Assembly: GCA_036677445.1 (NCBI GenBank)
Contig: JAVBWI010000017.1
Coordinates: 1-64,000, forward strand
Direction: 5' to 3'
Length of the DNA stretch: 64,000 nt
DNA from: JAVBWI01 sp036677445
Lineage (GTDB): Bacteria > Bacillota > Clostridia > Christensenellales > CAG-138
Part shown: positions 40,197 through 48,008 of the stretch, in pieces
How the letters are laid out: each line of letters begins with the position of its first letter
Position numbering within the stretch: the first letter of the stretch is position 1
Notes under the pieces: model-generated
Database searches by the model: none
Told to the model about the DNA's origin: nothing
What the model saw: only the letters and a program-made list of their open reading frames with translations
Position numbers and translations under genes: made by a program

Positions 40197-40605
40197 GCCC
40201 TTCCGACTCATGGTGCTCACGCCCGAGCGCGAGTTCTATAACGGCGAAGCATATTCGGTCTCCGTCCAATCCATCGACGGGCAGCTCTGCGTGCTGGCCG
40301 ACCATATTCCCATGACGAGCGCCTTGGGCGTAGGCACGCTCACCATCAAGCGCGGGGAAGAGGCGCTGACCGCCTTCCATTCCGAAGGATTCATGGAGGT
40401 GCGCAGCGACGGCGTGATCGTGCTGTGCCAGGCCTGCGAATGGCCGGAGGAAATCGACCTCGCGCGCGCACAGGAAGCGCAGAAACGCGCATGGAAGCGC
40501 ATGCTCGAGCAGGCCGCCCCCGAAGTCCTTGCGCACAGCCGGGTCGCCCTGATGCGCGCCATGACAAGAATCAAGGTCAAGAGTATGCAAAACAGAAATA
40601 GCTAA
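40189..40605 (+). CDS. atpC: F0F1 ATP synthase subunit epsilon
   Basis: The ATG at 40189 lies inside the end of atpD and gives 138 residues. The N-terminal beta sandwich (FRLMVLTPEREFYNGEAYSVSV, then LADHIPMTSALGVGTL) and a C-terminal helical hairpin are present, as usual for epsilon, which couples gamma to the c-ring and can inhibit ATP hydrolysis. It is the last gene of the operon and is followed by a strong hairpin. Confidence 0.94.
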   Translation: MSKPFRLMVLTPEREFYNGEAYSVSVQSIDGQLCVLADHIPMTSALGVGTLTIKRGEEALTAFHSEGFMEVRSDGVIVLCQACEWPEEIDLARAQEAQKRAWKRMLEQAAPEVLAHSRVALMRAMTRIKVKSMQNRNS

Positions 40606-40611
40606 TCGCAC

Positions 40612-40775
40612 ACTGTGTGTCAAAAAAGTGATTGACATCACTTTTTTGAGTTTTACAGAAACCGCCTGCACCTTCGGCGAGGTTGGCCGTTCCTGTATGG
40701 TATCGCCGCCTGCGGCGGCGACGAGGAACTATTTTATTTAATAGCGGGCGGGCTTCGCCCCCCGCGCCCCCTATG
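40612..40775 (-). repeat. Dispersed repeat copy Z and an 80-bp repeat
   Basis: Bases 40612-40700 match, inverted, the 3' half of the element at 61421-61699 (GCAGGCGGTTYCTGT followed by the AAAAAAGT hairpin). Bases 40698-40775 carry a GC palindrome (GCCGCCTGCGGCGGC), ATTTTATTTAATAGCGGGCGGGC and a GGGCTTCGCCCC stem. That second part recurs inverted at 49737-49812. Confidence 0.7.
40620..40649. terminator. Terminator of the ATP synthase operon (module D of a repeat)
   Basis: TCAAAAAAGTGAT at 40620-40632 pairs with ATCACTTTTTTGA at 40637-40649; the T run lies within the stem. It is also the end module of the repeat family present at 61671-61699 and 32908-32937. Confidence 0.75.
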
Positions 40776-40867
40776 CGATGCAAAGAACAATCGTGCGCCC
40801 TATCAAGAACTTTTCTTTTCAATAAGCCGGCGAACCATAAATTTCCATACCAGAATTTACGCAAACA

Positions 40868-41019
40868 AAGGCTTTCATTCCGTCATTTTGCAGCGGCATG
40901 TACGATGCAAAATGACACCTCGGAGCGAAAGGTGCCGCGACAGCTTTCCTGCTCATGCAGGAAACCGAGCGACACCTTTCGTGGTGAGCCTCGCCAAAGT
41001 GCCATATGGCACTTTGGCG
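40868..41019 (+). repeat. Hairpin-array element, copy R2
   Basis: Hairpin A: GTCATTTTGCA (40882-40892) with TGCAAAATGAC (40906-40916), loop GCGGCATGTACGA. Stem B: 40926-40938 (CGAAAGGTGCCGC) with 40969-40981 (GCGACACCTTTCG), one mismatch. It encloses hairpin C: TTTCCTGC (40945-40952) with GCAGGAAA (40957-40964). Hairpin D: CGCCAAAGTGCCAT (40992-41005) with ATGGCACTTTGGCG (41006-41019). Bases GACAG and CCGA flank hairpin C as in copy R1. Confidence 0.82.
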
Positions 41020-41031
41020 ACATACGCGCTG

Positions 41032-44000
41032 TTACGCGTTTATGGCGATATGGCTGCCCGCGGCGGTCTTCTGTACATAGACGCGGCTTTCAATGCGGGT
41101 GCGCAGCTCCTCCACATGGGATATAACGCCCACCAGCCTGTCCCCGCCCGCAAGTGCCGCGAGTACGCGCACCGCGCGCTCCAGCGCTTCGCTGTCCAGC
41201 GAGCCGAAACCCTCGTCCACAAACATGGCGTCGAGCTGAATACCGCCCGCGTATTGCTGAATGACATCCGAAAGACCCAAAGCCAGCGCGAGCGCCGCAA
41301 GGAAGGATTCCCCGCCCGAAAGCGTGGCGGCCGGCCGCGGCTTGCCGCTGTAATGGTCCAGCACGTCCAGCTCCAGCCCGCTCTGGTACCGAAGGTCGCC
41401 CGCGTCCCGCCGCCGCAGCAGTTCGTATTGCCCGCCGGTCATGCCTACAAGGCGGCGGTTTGCCGCGGCTACCACCTGATCGAAATAGCGCATCTGCACA
41501 TAGCGTTCGAACGTGAGCTTCTGCCGCCCGGTCAGCTCGCCGTTGGCGGTCTCGGAAAGTATTTTGCTCGCCCTGTATGCTGCCCATGCGGCATCGTGGG
41601 CCTTTGCTTGTAAACGCAGGGCGGCGCTTAGCTGCGTGTTATGCTTTCTGCGCTCGGACATGGCCGTGAGCGCCGCGCTGAGCGCGCTTTTTTCCGCCTC
41701 GATGCTCCCAAGCCCGGCCTGCAGCGTCGCGATATCCGCGGGAGTTTTACCTTTTGCGGCTTCCTGCGCCTGCTTCAACGCCGATTTTGCGGCCTGCAGC
41801 CTCTCGCCGTACCGCTGCAGGCGTTCGCGCTCCTGCGTGAGTTCCGCAGGCTCGCGCAACGCCGCCCGATATGCCGCTTCGTCCGCAAACCCTGCGGATG
41901 AAAGCGCCCGCTCATATGCCTGCCGCGCCAGGAGCGCATCCTGCTCCGCCTGCGGCAGCTTTTTTTGCGCATCGTCCTGAAGCGCACGCGCGGTGTCCAG
42001 CTCTTTTTCCGCGCTGCGGTACGCCTGCTCCGCTGCAAGCAGCGCGTTTTTGAGCGCGGTCAAGGTTTCCTGCTCCGCGCGCAGCGCCGTCAAAGCCGCA
42101 GCCTTGTCGGGGTAGGGAAGGTCTTTTGCACGCGTGGCGCTTTCGCTTTCCGCCTGCGCGAGCGCGAGCTCGTCCGTGCGCAACAGAGAATTCAGCGTTT
42201 CTGCTTCCTGCTGCCGGGCGGCGATCCCATCCTGTATGGACTTTTGCTGCTTTTCCAGCGCTTCGTGAGAGCGCAGGGCGGCTTCGCCCTGTGCGACACG
42301 GTCCGCAAGTCCTTTCACATCTTCATCTGCCGCTTCCGCCTGGCTGATAAGCTTCGCTTTTAACGCATCCTCCGGCAAAGCTTCGCCGAACAGGGCGTGT
42401 ACCATCGCGGCAAGCTGCTCCTGCTGTCCCTGCAGCCTGGCTTGCTGCGCGGCGGCGCGGCGGCTTAGTTCCGTACTTTTTGTGCGGTCGGATTCATATT
42501 GGGCCTTTATTTGCCGCACAGCTTCTTCGGTTGGCGCATCCTCTGAGAGTACGGCGGGGGAGGGGTGATCGGCCGCGCCGCATACGGGGCAGGGCTCGCC
42601 CGGCATCAGCCGCTGCGCGAGTATCCCCGCCTGCGCGCGAAGCAACGCGGCCTCCAGTGTTTGCGCCGTAACGCCGCTTTGTACGGCGGCTCTTTCCGCT
42701 TCCAAATACGCGGCTTGCAGGGCATCGAGCGCGTTGCGTTGTGTGGCGCAATCCGCATGCAGTTCCTGCGCTTTTTGAATGTCGCGCCGGCGCGTTACCG
42801 AAGCCTTCCATTGCAGGCGCAGGGCGTCAAGCGGAATGGCGTCAAGCGCCGAAAGCTGTTCGCGCAGCAGTTCCGCCCGCCCTAATAGCGTGAATGTATC
42901 CGACTTCACAAGCTCCAGCTGCGCGCGCTTTTTCTCCATGCCGCGCCGGATACGCTCCATATCGCCGCGCAGCGTTTCCAACTGATCGTATACCGGCAGG
43001 TGCCCTTCGATAGCCGCAATGCGGTTGGCGGACGCCGTACGCTCCGGCTCCCGCGCTTTTTGCTGCGCATAAGCGGCGCCGAGGCTTTCCAGCCGCGGGG
43101 TTTGTTCGCGAATGCGCGCGTTTAGCGCGTTGATGTCCTGTTGCAGCTTCTCCCGCGCTTCCATGGTACGCGTGTATGCTTCCGCCTTGGGCCTGACCTC
43201 GCTGTTCGCGCGTTCGCCGCGAAGCAGCGCCTCTTTGTCCGCCTGCATTTGCGGCAACAGGTTTTCCTGTTCTTTGAGCGCCGCTTGCGCGTTTTCCAGC
43301 TGCGCAAGCAGGCGTTCGCTTTCCTGCGCCACGGCAAGCACGCCGTGCTGCGCCGCAAGCGCGCGTTCCACCGCGGCGAGCGACAGCATTTTTTCCTGTT
43401 CCTCTTTGGCATCCTCCTGCAGCAGCCCGTCCAATATCGTCAGGAACTTTGGTGCATCCGCGGCGACGATATACTGTAGCTTTTCATAGCGGGCATCTTC
43501 TTCGTTGACGCGCACGCCGCGCATGCGCTGCTCCATGCTGCGGCACAGCTCCTGATACTGCGCGCCGTGCTGCGCCGCCTGCTCCTTGAGCCGCTTTTGG
43601 AGCTGCTTGTACCGCCCGGTACCGAACACATCCCGGAAAATCTCCTCGCGCTCGCCGCTTTTCGCCAGCAGCAGCTTGCGGAACTCGCCCTGCGCGATCA
43701 TGGCGATCTGCATGAACTGCCCGCGGTCCAGCCCCAACAGCTCAATGACGCGCTTGTTTACCGCGGTGGGGTTGGCGGTGACCGTGCCGTCCGGGAAAGT
43801 CAGCGCCGCCGCGGGCCTGTGCTCCGTTTCCCCGTTGCCTCGCTTGGAGGGGCGCATATATTTGGGTTCGCGGCGGATCTTATATTCCTGCCCGCGCAGT
43901 TCGAACGCGAATTCCACATACGTATCCGTTTCCGGCGGGGCATACTGGCTGCGCAATTGTTCCGCCGTGCGCGCGTCGCCGGAAGGCTCGCCGTAGAGCG

Positions 44001-44148
44001 CGTACACGATGCCGTCGAACAGGGTGGTCTTGCCCGCGCCGGTATCGCCGCATACTAAAAACAATCCGGAACGGAGCAGGGAAAAATCGACTTCCTCCAC
44101 CCCCGCATACGGACCGAAGGCACACATGGTCAGGCGGAGCGGTTTCAT
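41032..44148 (-). CDS. sbcC: SbcC-type exonuclease ATPase subunit
   Basis: This 1038-residue protein has the SMC-like plan of SbcC/Rad50. Walker A GDTGAGKTTLFDGI lies at about residues 35-48. Two long coiled-coil arms surround a zinc hook, GEPCPVCGAADH, at about residue 530. The C-terminal ABC signature TLSGGESFLAALALALGLSDV is followed by Walker B (LDAMFVDEGFGSLD). With SbcD it forms a nuclease that opens DNA hairpins and processes double-strand breaks. Its start overlaps the sbcD stop (ATGA). In a genome with so many intergenic palindromes, an enzyme that attacks hairpin DNA is of interest. Confidence 0.95.
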   Translation of the reverse strand: MKPLRLTMCAFGPYAGVEEVDFSLLRSGLFLVCGDTGAGKTTLFDGIVYALYGEPSGDARTAEQLRSQYAPPETDTYVEFAFELRGQEYKIRREPKYMRPSKRGNGETEHRPAAALTFPDGTVTANPTAVNKRVIELLGLDRGQFMQIAMIAQGEFRKLLLAKSGEREEIFRDVFGTGRYKQLQKRLKEQAAQHGAQYQELCRSMEQRMRGVRVNEEDARYEKLQYIVAADAPKFLTILDGLLQEDAKEEQEKMLSLAAVERALAAQHGVLAVAQESERLLAQLENAQAALKEQENLLPQMQADKEALLRGERANSEVRPKAEAYTRTMEAREKLQQDINALNARIREQTPRLESLGAAYAQQKAREPERTASANRIAAIEGHLPVYDQLETLRGDMERIRRGMEKKRAQLELVKSDTFTLLGRAELLREQLSALDAIPLDALRLQWKASVTRRRDIQKAQELHADCATQRNALDALQAAYLEAERAAVQSGVTAQTLEAALLRAQAGILAQRLMPGEPCPVCGAADHPSPAVLSEDAPTEEAVRQIKAQYESDRTKSTELSRRAAAQQARLQGQQEQLAAMVHALFGEALPEDALKAKLISQAEAADEDVKGLADRVAQGEAALRSHEALEKQQKSIQDGIAARQQEAETLNSLLRTDELALAQAESESATRAKDLPYPDKAAALTALRAEQETLTALKNALLAAEQAYRSAEKELDTARALQDDAQKKLPQAEQDALLARQAYERALSSAGFADEAAYRAALREPAELTQERERLQRYGERLQAAKSALKQAQEAAKGKTPADIATLQAGLGSIEAEKSALSAALTAMSERRKHNTQLSAALRLQAKAHDAAWAAYRASKILSETANGELTGRQKLTFERYVQMRYFDQVVAAANRRLVGMTGGQYELLRRRDAGDLRYQSGLELDVLDHYSGKPRPAATLSGGESFLAALALALGLSDVIQQYAGGIQLDAMFVDEGFGSLDSEALERAVRVLAALAGGDRLVGVISHVEELRTRIESRVYVQKTAAGSHIAINA

Positions 44149-45296
44149 GCCACCACCCCCTGTTCGGGTTCCTGTTTGCCTTCAAGCAGTTCGCCGATGA
44201 GCGACTTGCCTGCGTCGTCCAGCTCGCAGCCGTTCTGGAGCGCAAAGAACGCCGCAAACTGCTCCAGCGGGCTTAATTCCTGCGCGGGGGCGGCGTCGAT
44301 AGGCGCATACGCCGCGCGGGCGCGGGCGTTGTCGTAGCTTAGGTGCATCACGTTGGGGTAAATTTCGCGCAGGCGGTTCATAGCGTCCGGCACCTCGTCC
44401 CCGTCGGTCAGCAGGATATGCAGGTAATCCTCGCGGTTTTCAACGTCCGCGTGCGCGATGAGCGCCTGCATCGGGCCGCGCAGCTCCCGAAGATCATGCA
44501 GGGGGGCAAGGGGTACAAATCGCGGCGTACAGCCGCTTTCGTCGAGTTCTATGATCGTCACGCCCTTTTGCTGCCTCGATTCCGAAAAGGAATACTTCAA
44601 AGGCGAGCCCGCGTAGCGCAGCGTATCGCGGCCTATGCTCTGCGGGCCGTGCAGGTGGCCGAGCGCCACATAGTCAAAGCCGTCGAACGCCGAAGCATCC
44701 ACGTTATCCAACCCGCCGACGGATACGGTTTCGGACTCCGAGCGGAAAGGCTCCCGCCCCGCGGCGGTCACAAACTGGTGCGCAAGCAGCACGCTTCTTG
44801 CGGCGGGGTCATGCTCCACGGTGGAAAGCGCCGCGCGCACGGCGTCCTCGTGGGTAACGATGTCAATATCCTCAAAATACGGCCTGACCTCCGCCGGGCG
44901 AAGGTATGGGAGAAGATAAACGTCCACCGGGCCGTGCGCATCCATAAGGCGCACACAGGGCGCCTTGCCCGTAAACGTCCCCGCGATATACAGCCCGTTT
45001 CGTTCCAATATACGGCTGCCGAACTGCAGCCGCTCCGCGGAATCATGGTTGCCCGCAATCAAAAAGACCGCTGCCCCAAGGCTTTGGAGCGCGGTCAGAA
45101 AATCGTCCAATACGGCCACGGCAGCCTCCGAGGGCACCGCTTTATCGTATACGTCGCCCGCAAGGAGCACCGCGTCCACCTGATGCTCCCCCGCGAGGGC
45201 GGCGATATCGGCAAGCGCCCGGCGCTGATCCTCCAGCAGGGAGAACCCGTAGATTCGCCTGCCGATATGCAGGTCGGACAGATGCAGCAGCTTCAT
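44145..45296 (-). CDS. sbcD: SbcD-type exonuclease subunit
   Basis: The ATG at 45296 gives 383 residues beginning KLLHLSDLHIGRR. The calcineurin-like phosphoesterase motifs are clear: LSDLHIG, VLLAGDVYDKAVPS, LIAGNHDSAERL, and the later LAHQFV and ALGHLHGPQ His residues for two metals. The C-terminal capping domain follows. SbcD supplies the nuclease of the SbcCD complex. A TGGTATACT extended -10 box lies upstream on the minus strand. Confidence 0.95.
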   Translation of the reverse strand: MKLLHLSDLHIGRRIYGFSLLEDQRRALADIAALAGEHQVDAVLLAGDVYDKAVPSEAAVAVLDDFLTALQSLGAAVFLIAGNHDSAERLQFGSRILERNGLYIAGTFTGKAPCVRLMDAHGPVDVYLLPYLRPAEVRPYFEDIDIVTHEDAVRAALSTVEHDPAARSVLLAHQFVTAAGREPFRSESETVSVGGLDNVDASAFDGFDYVALGHLHGPQSIGRDTLRYAGSPLKYSFSESRQQKGVTIIELDESGCTPRFVPLAPLHDLRELRGPMQALIAHADVENREDYLHILLTDGDEVPDAMNRLREIYPNVMHLSYDNARARAAYAPIDAAPAQELSPLEQFAAFFALQNGCELDDAGKSLIGELLEGKQEPEQGVVA

Positions 45297-45404
45297 AAAG
45301 CATACCCCGCCTTTCCTGTAAACATAAGCATAGTATACCACACAGGGCGTGCAAAAAGCGGCTTTTCCTTTATTTTACCGGCTGCCTGCCGCGCGGATAG
45401 CGCC

Positions 45405-46277
45405 TTACACCGTACGCGGCTGGCCGAAAAAGGCAAGCGTCAGCGTGCCGGGGCCGCCGTGCGCGCCGATAACGGCGCCTACGGAATAAATACGCACGGC
45501 CAGCTGCGGGAAGCGTTCCTGTATGCCATGCGCGAGAGTCTTCGCTTCTTCCAGGCATTCGGCGTAGGTGATGTTGACAAGCTTCGCCGTCACAAGGTCG
45601 ATCTTTTCGCAAAGCAGCTCATACAGCCGTTTGACGGCGGTGCGCCTGCCCTTGACCCTTTCGCGCGGGATGAGCTTGCCTTCGGTGTTCACATCCATGA
45701 CGGGCTTGATGTGCAGCAGTGAAGCCACCACCGCGGCCGCGCCGGAAATGCGCCCGCCGCGGCGCAAATAGGTAAGATCGCCCACCGTAAAATAGTGCTG
45801 CACGCGCAGCTTGATCTCCTCGATCGCTTTAAAGCAGGCGTCAATATCCAACCCGCTGTTTTTCAATTCCACCGCGTGCTCAAGCAGTACGCTTTCACTG
45901 GCGCTGCCGGAAAGCGAATCCACGATGAGTATGCGGCGGCCAGGGTAGCGTTCCATCAGCTGCTCGCGCGCGACAAGCGCGCTGTTGATGGTGCCCGAAA
46001 GCGCGCTGGAAAAGCCGATATAGAGTATATCCTCCTCCGCCCGCAGCAGCGGCTCCCAAATGTTAAAAAAGTCTTCCACCGTGGCCTGGGAGGTGGTGGG
46101 CACCTTGCCCTGGCGCATGGCGCTGAATATGCCTTCCGCGGTTTCCGGCTTCATGTCGTCCGGGAAATCCTGCCCGTCCAGATGGACGTGCAATGACGCA
46201 AAGGGGACATCCAGCTCTTTGAGGTATTCCGGGGTAAGGTCCACAACGGAATCGGTTGTGATATGGTAGTTTTGCAT
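45405..46277 (-). CDS. DegV family fatty-acid-binding protein (second copy)
   Basis: This 290-residue protein matches DegV/FakB: an N-terminal domain with ITTDSVVDLTPEYL and TSQATVEDFFNIWEPLL, the lipid-contacting IGFSSALSGT loop, LTYLRRGGRISGAAAV, and the C-terminal VGAVIGAHGGPGTLTLAFFG, where the Ser/His-type fatty acid head-group pocket lies. FakB proteins deliver fatty acids to the kinase FakA for phosphorylation. It is closely related to the gene upstream, so the pair arose by tandem duplication, with a GC hairpin between them (46312-46331). Confidence 0.93.
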   Translation of the reverse strand: MQNYHITTDSVVDLTPEYLKELDVPFASLHVHLDGQDFPDDMKPETAEGIFSAMRQGKVPTTSQATVEDFFNIWEPLLRAEEDILYIGFSSALSGTINSALVAREQLMERYPGRRILIVDSLSGSASESVLLEHAVELKNSGLDIDACFKAIEEIKLRVQHYFTVGDLTYLRRGGRISGAAAVVASLLHIKPVMDVNTEGKLIPRERVKGRRTAVKRLYELLCEKIDLVTAKLVNITYAECLEEAKTLAHGIQERFPQLAVRIYSVGAVIGAHGGPGTLTLAFFGQPRTV

Positions 46278-46311
46278 GCGCTCTCCTTATTCTTGTTGTA
46301 TTATGTAAATC

Positions 46312-46331
46312 GGCCCCGGCAAGCCGGGGCC
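46312..46331 (-). terminator. GC hairpin between the two DegV genes
   Basis: GGCCCCGGC at 46312-46320 pairs with GCCGGGGCC at 46323-46331. No T run follows, so it may instead lower read-through into the second DegV gene. Confidence 0.55.
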
Positions 46332-46380
46332 AGACGGTGAAAACGGATCTGCGCAACCGCGCCGGACAGCTTATGCTTTT

Positions 46381-47253
46381 TTACGCAGTGCGCGGGGTGC
46401 CCAGGAAGAACAGCGCCAGCGTGCCCGGGCCGCTGTGCGAGCCGATAACGGCGCCCACGGAATAAATGCGCACGATCATCTTGGGGAAGCGCTCCTTGAT
46501 GATTTCCATCAGGTACTTTGCGTCCGCAATGCAGTCCGAATGGCTGATGTTGACAAACGTGCTGGCGGCGACGTCGATTTTTTCGCACAGATGCTCATAC
46601 ATGCGCTTGATGGCGGCGCGCCTGCCCTTGACCTTTTCGCGCGGGATGAGCTTGCCTTCGTTGCTCACATCCATCACGGGCTTGATGCTTAAAAGCGTCG
46701 CGAACAGCGCCGCCGCGCCCGATACGCGCCCGCCGCGGCGCAGATACGTCAGGTCGTCCACCGTAAACCAGTGGTTGACGCGCAGCTTGAGCTCTTCGAC
46801 CGCCTTATAGCAGGCGTCGATATCCAGCCCGCTTTTTTGCAGCTCCACCGCATGTTCAAGCAGCATGCCTTCGCCCGCGCTCGCACAAAGCGAATCCACG
46901 ATGAGGATACGGCGGTCGGGGTAGCGTTCCGCAAGCTGCCCGCGCGCGATGAGCGCGCTGTTGACCGTACCCGATAGCGCGCTGGAGAAGCCGATATAGA
47001 GTATATCCTCCCCCGCCTGCAGCATGGGTTCCCACAGCTCGAGAAAGCTTTCCACCGTCGCCTGTGAGGTGGTGCCCATTTTGCCCTCGCGCATGGCGTT
47101 ATACAGCATCATAGCCGATTCAAGCTTCATGTCGTCGAGAATATCTTTCCCTTCGAGCATCAGATGCAGCGAAACGAAGGGAACTTTAAGCTCCTCCATG
47201 CGTTCAAGGTTCAGGTCAACGGTGGAATCGGTCGTAATTCTATAGGCCGCCAT
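46381..47253 (-). CDS. DegV family fatty-acid-binding protein (first copy)
   Basis: This 290-residue DegV/FakB protein parallels its downstream paralogue: ITTDSTVDLNLERMEELKVPF, TTSQATVESFLELWEPML, IGFSSALSGTVNSALIA, LTYLRRGGRVSGAAALF and VGAVIGSHSGPGTLALFFLG. Such proteins bind a single fatty acid. Two paralogues often differ in chain preference, which is inference here. A near-consensus promoter lies about 90 bases upstream. Confidence 0.93.
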   Translation of the reverse strand: MAAYRITTDSTVDLNLERMEELKVPFVSLHLMLEGKDILDDMKLESAMMLYNAMREGKMGTTSQATVESFLELWEPMLQAGEDILYIGFSSALSGTVNSALIARGQLAERYPDRRILIVDSLCASAGEGMLLEHAVELQKSGLDIDACYKAVEELKLRVNHWFTVDDLTYLRRGGRVSGAAALFATLLSIKPVMDVSNEGKLIPREKVKGRRAAIKRMYEHLCEKIDVAASTFVNISHSDCIADAKYLMEIIKERFPKMIVRIYSVGAVIGSHSGPGTLALFFLGTPRTA

Positions 47254-47341
47254 TGTATCCTCCTTTGATGTTGTTGTGCATTGGAATAACGGAACATGCG
47301 GACATGCGCCCCACGAAAAAACCTAAGTACTGTATTGTTTT

Positions 47342-47370
47342 ATTGTAGGGCCTGTACCGCATAATTGCAA
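47342..47370 (-). promoter_or_regulatory. Promoter of the DegV pair
   Basis: On the minus strand TTGCAA (47370-47365) and TACAAT (47347-47342) are 17 bases apart, about 90 bases before the start of the first DegV gene. Confidence 0.65.
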
Positions 47371-47406
47371 GGCTTCGGGTGTGACAATGGCGTGACATAT
47401 CACAGC

Positions 47407-47537
47407 CACTGACAAAGTTCTTCGGACTTTGTCAGTGGGCTCCTGCAGGTTAGAATGCCGCTCAGCGGCATTCTCCCGCAAATCCGGCGAATGAATCGCC
47501 GAATTTGAATGAACTGTGGGGGATTCCGATCCCCCAC
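47407..47537. repeat. Four-hairpin array, copy P
   Basis: Hairpin 1: CACTGACAAAGT (47407-47418) with ACTTTGTCAGTG (47426-47437). Hairpin 2: GAATGCCGCT and AGCGGCATTC (47453-47473). Hairpin 3: AAATCCGGCG (47480-47489) with CGCCGAATTT (47497-47506), one mismatch. Hairpin 4: GTGGGGGAT (47516-47524) with ATCCCCCAC (47529-47537). The same order occurs at 57253-57385 with different stem sequences. No gene lies in this 464-bp gap. Confidence 0.8.
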
Positions 47538-47647
47538 ACCCCCAAAAAGGGCTGTCAGCAGTCTGACATTACGTCCCTGCCCCTGGCTTTTTGCGGCATA
47601 TGGCGAACTCATACCCTGTTTGTGGCAAACCCATGCCCTGTTTCTCC

Positions 47648-47676
47648 TTGCATAGTTTGTCCATCCGGCGTACAAT
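47648..47676 (+). promoter_or_regulatory. Promoter of the ACT-PFL gene pair
   Basis: TTGCAT at 47648-47653 and TACAAT at 47671-47676 are 17 bases apart, 40 bases before the ACT-domain gene. Confidence 0.65.
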
Positions 47677-47717
47677 AAACCATTATGCAGAACTTTACCT
47701 GTGGGGGAGAAAACCGT

Positions 47718-47993
47718 ATGAACAAGGCGATCGTCACCGTACTCGGCCATGACCGCGTGGGCATTATCGCAAGCGTGAGCAGCCGCCTGAGCGAGCTTGG
47801 AATTAATATTCTGGATATCACGCAGACCGTCATGGACGAAAACATATTCGTCATGCTCATGCTGGTGGATATTGCGGGCGCGGCGCTTCCTTTCCATGAG
47901 ATCAAGGAAAACCTTAACGCGCTGGGCACGGCGCAGAAGATTTCCGTCCGCATACAGAGCGAGGAGATATTCGACGCCATGCACAAAATATAG
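47718..47993 (+). CDS. ACT domain protein (UPF0237)
   Basis: The ATG at 47718 follows GGGGGAG and gives 91 residues. The protein is one ACT domain (IVTVLGHDRVGIIASVSSRLSELGINILDI), a fold that binds amino acids or similar ligands as a regulator. UPF0237 proteins are regularly encoded beside UPF0210/PFL proteins, as here; the next gene starts 15 bp later. The ligand is unknown. Confidence 0.9.
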   Translation: MNKAIVTVLGHDRVGIIASVSSRLSELGINILDITQTVMDENIFVMLMLVDIAGAALPFHEIKENLNALGTAQKISVRIQSEEIFDAMHKI

Positions 47994-48008
47994 GGGGCGG
48001 CAGGGCAT

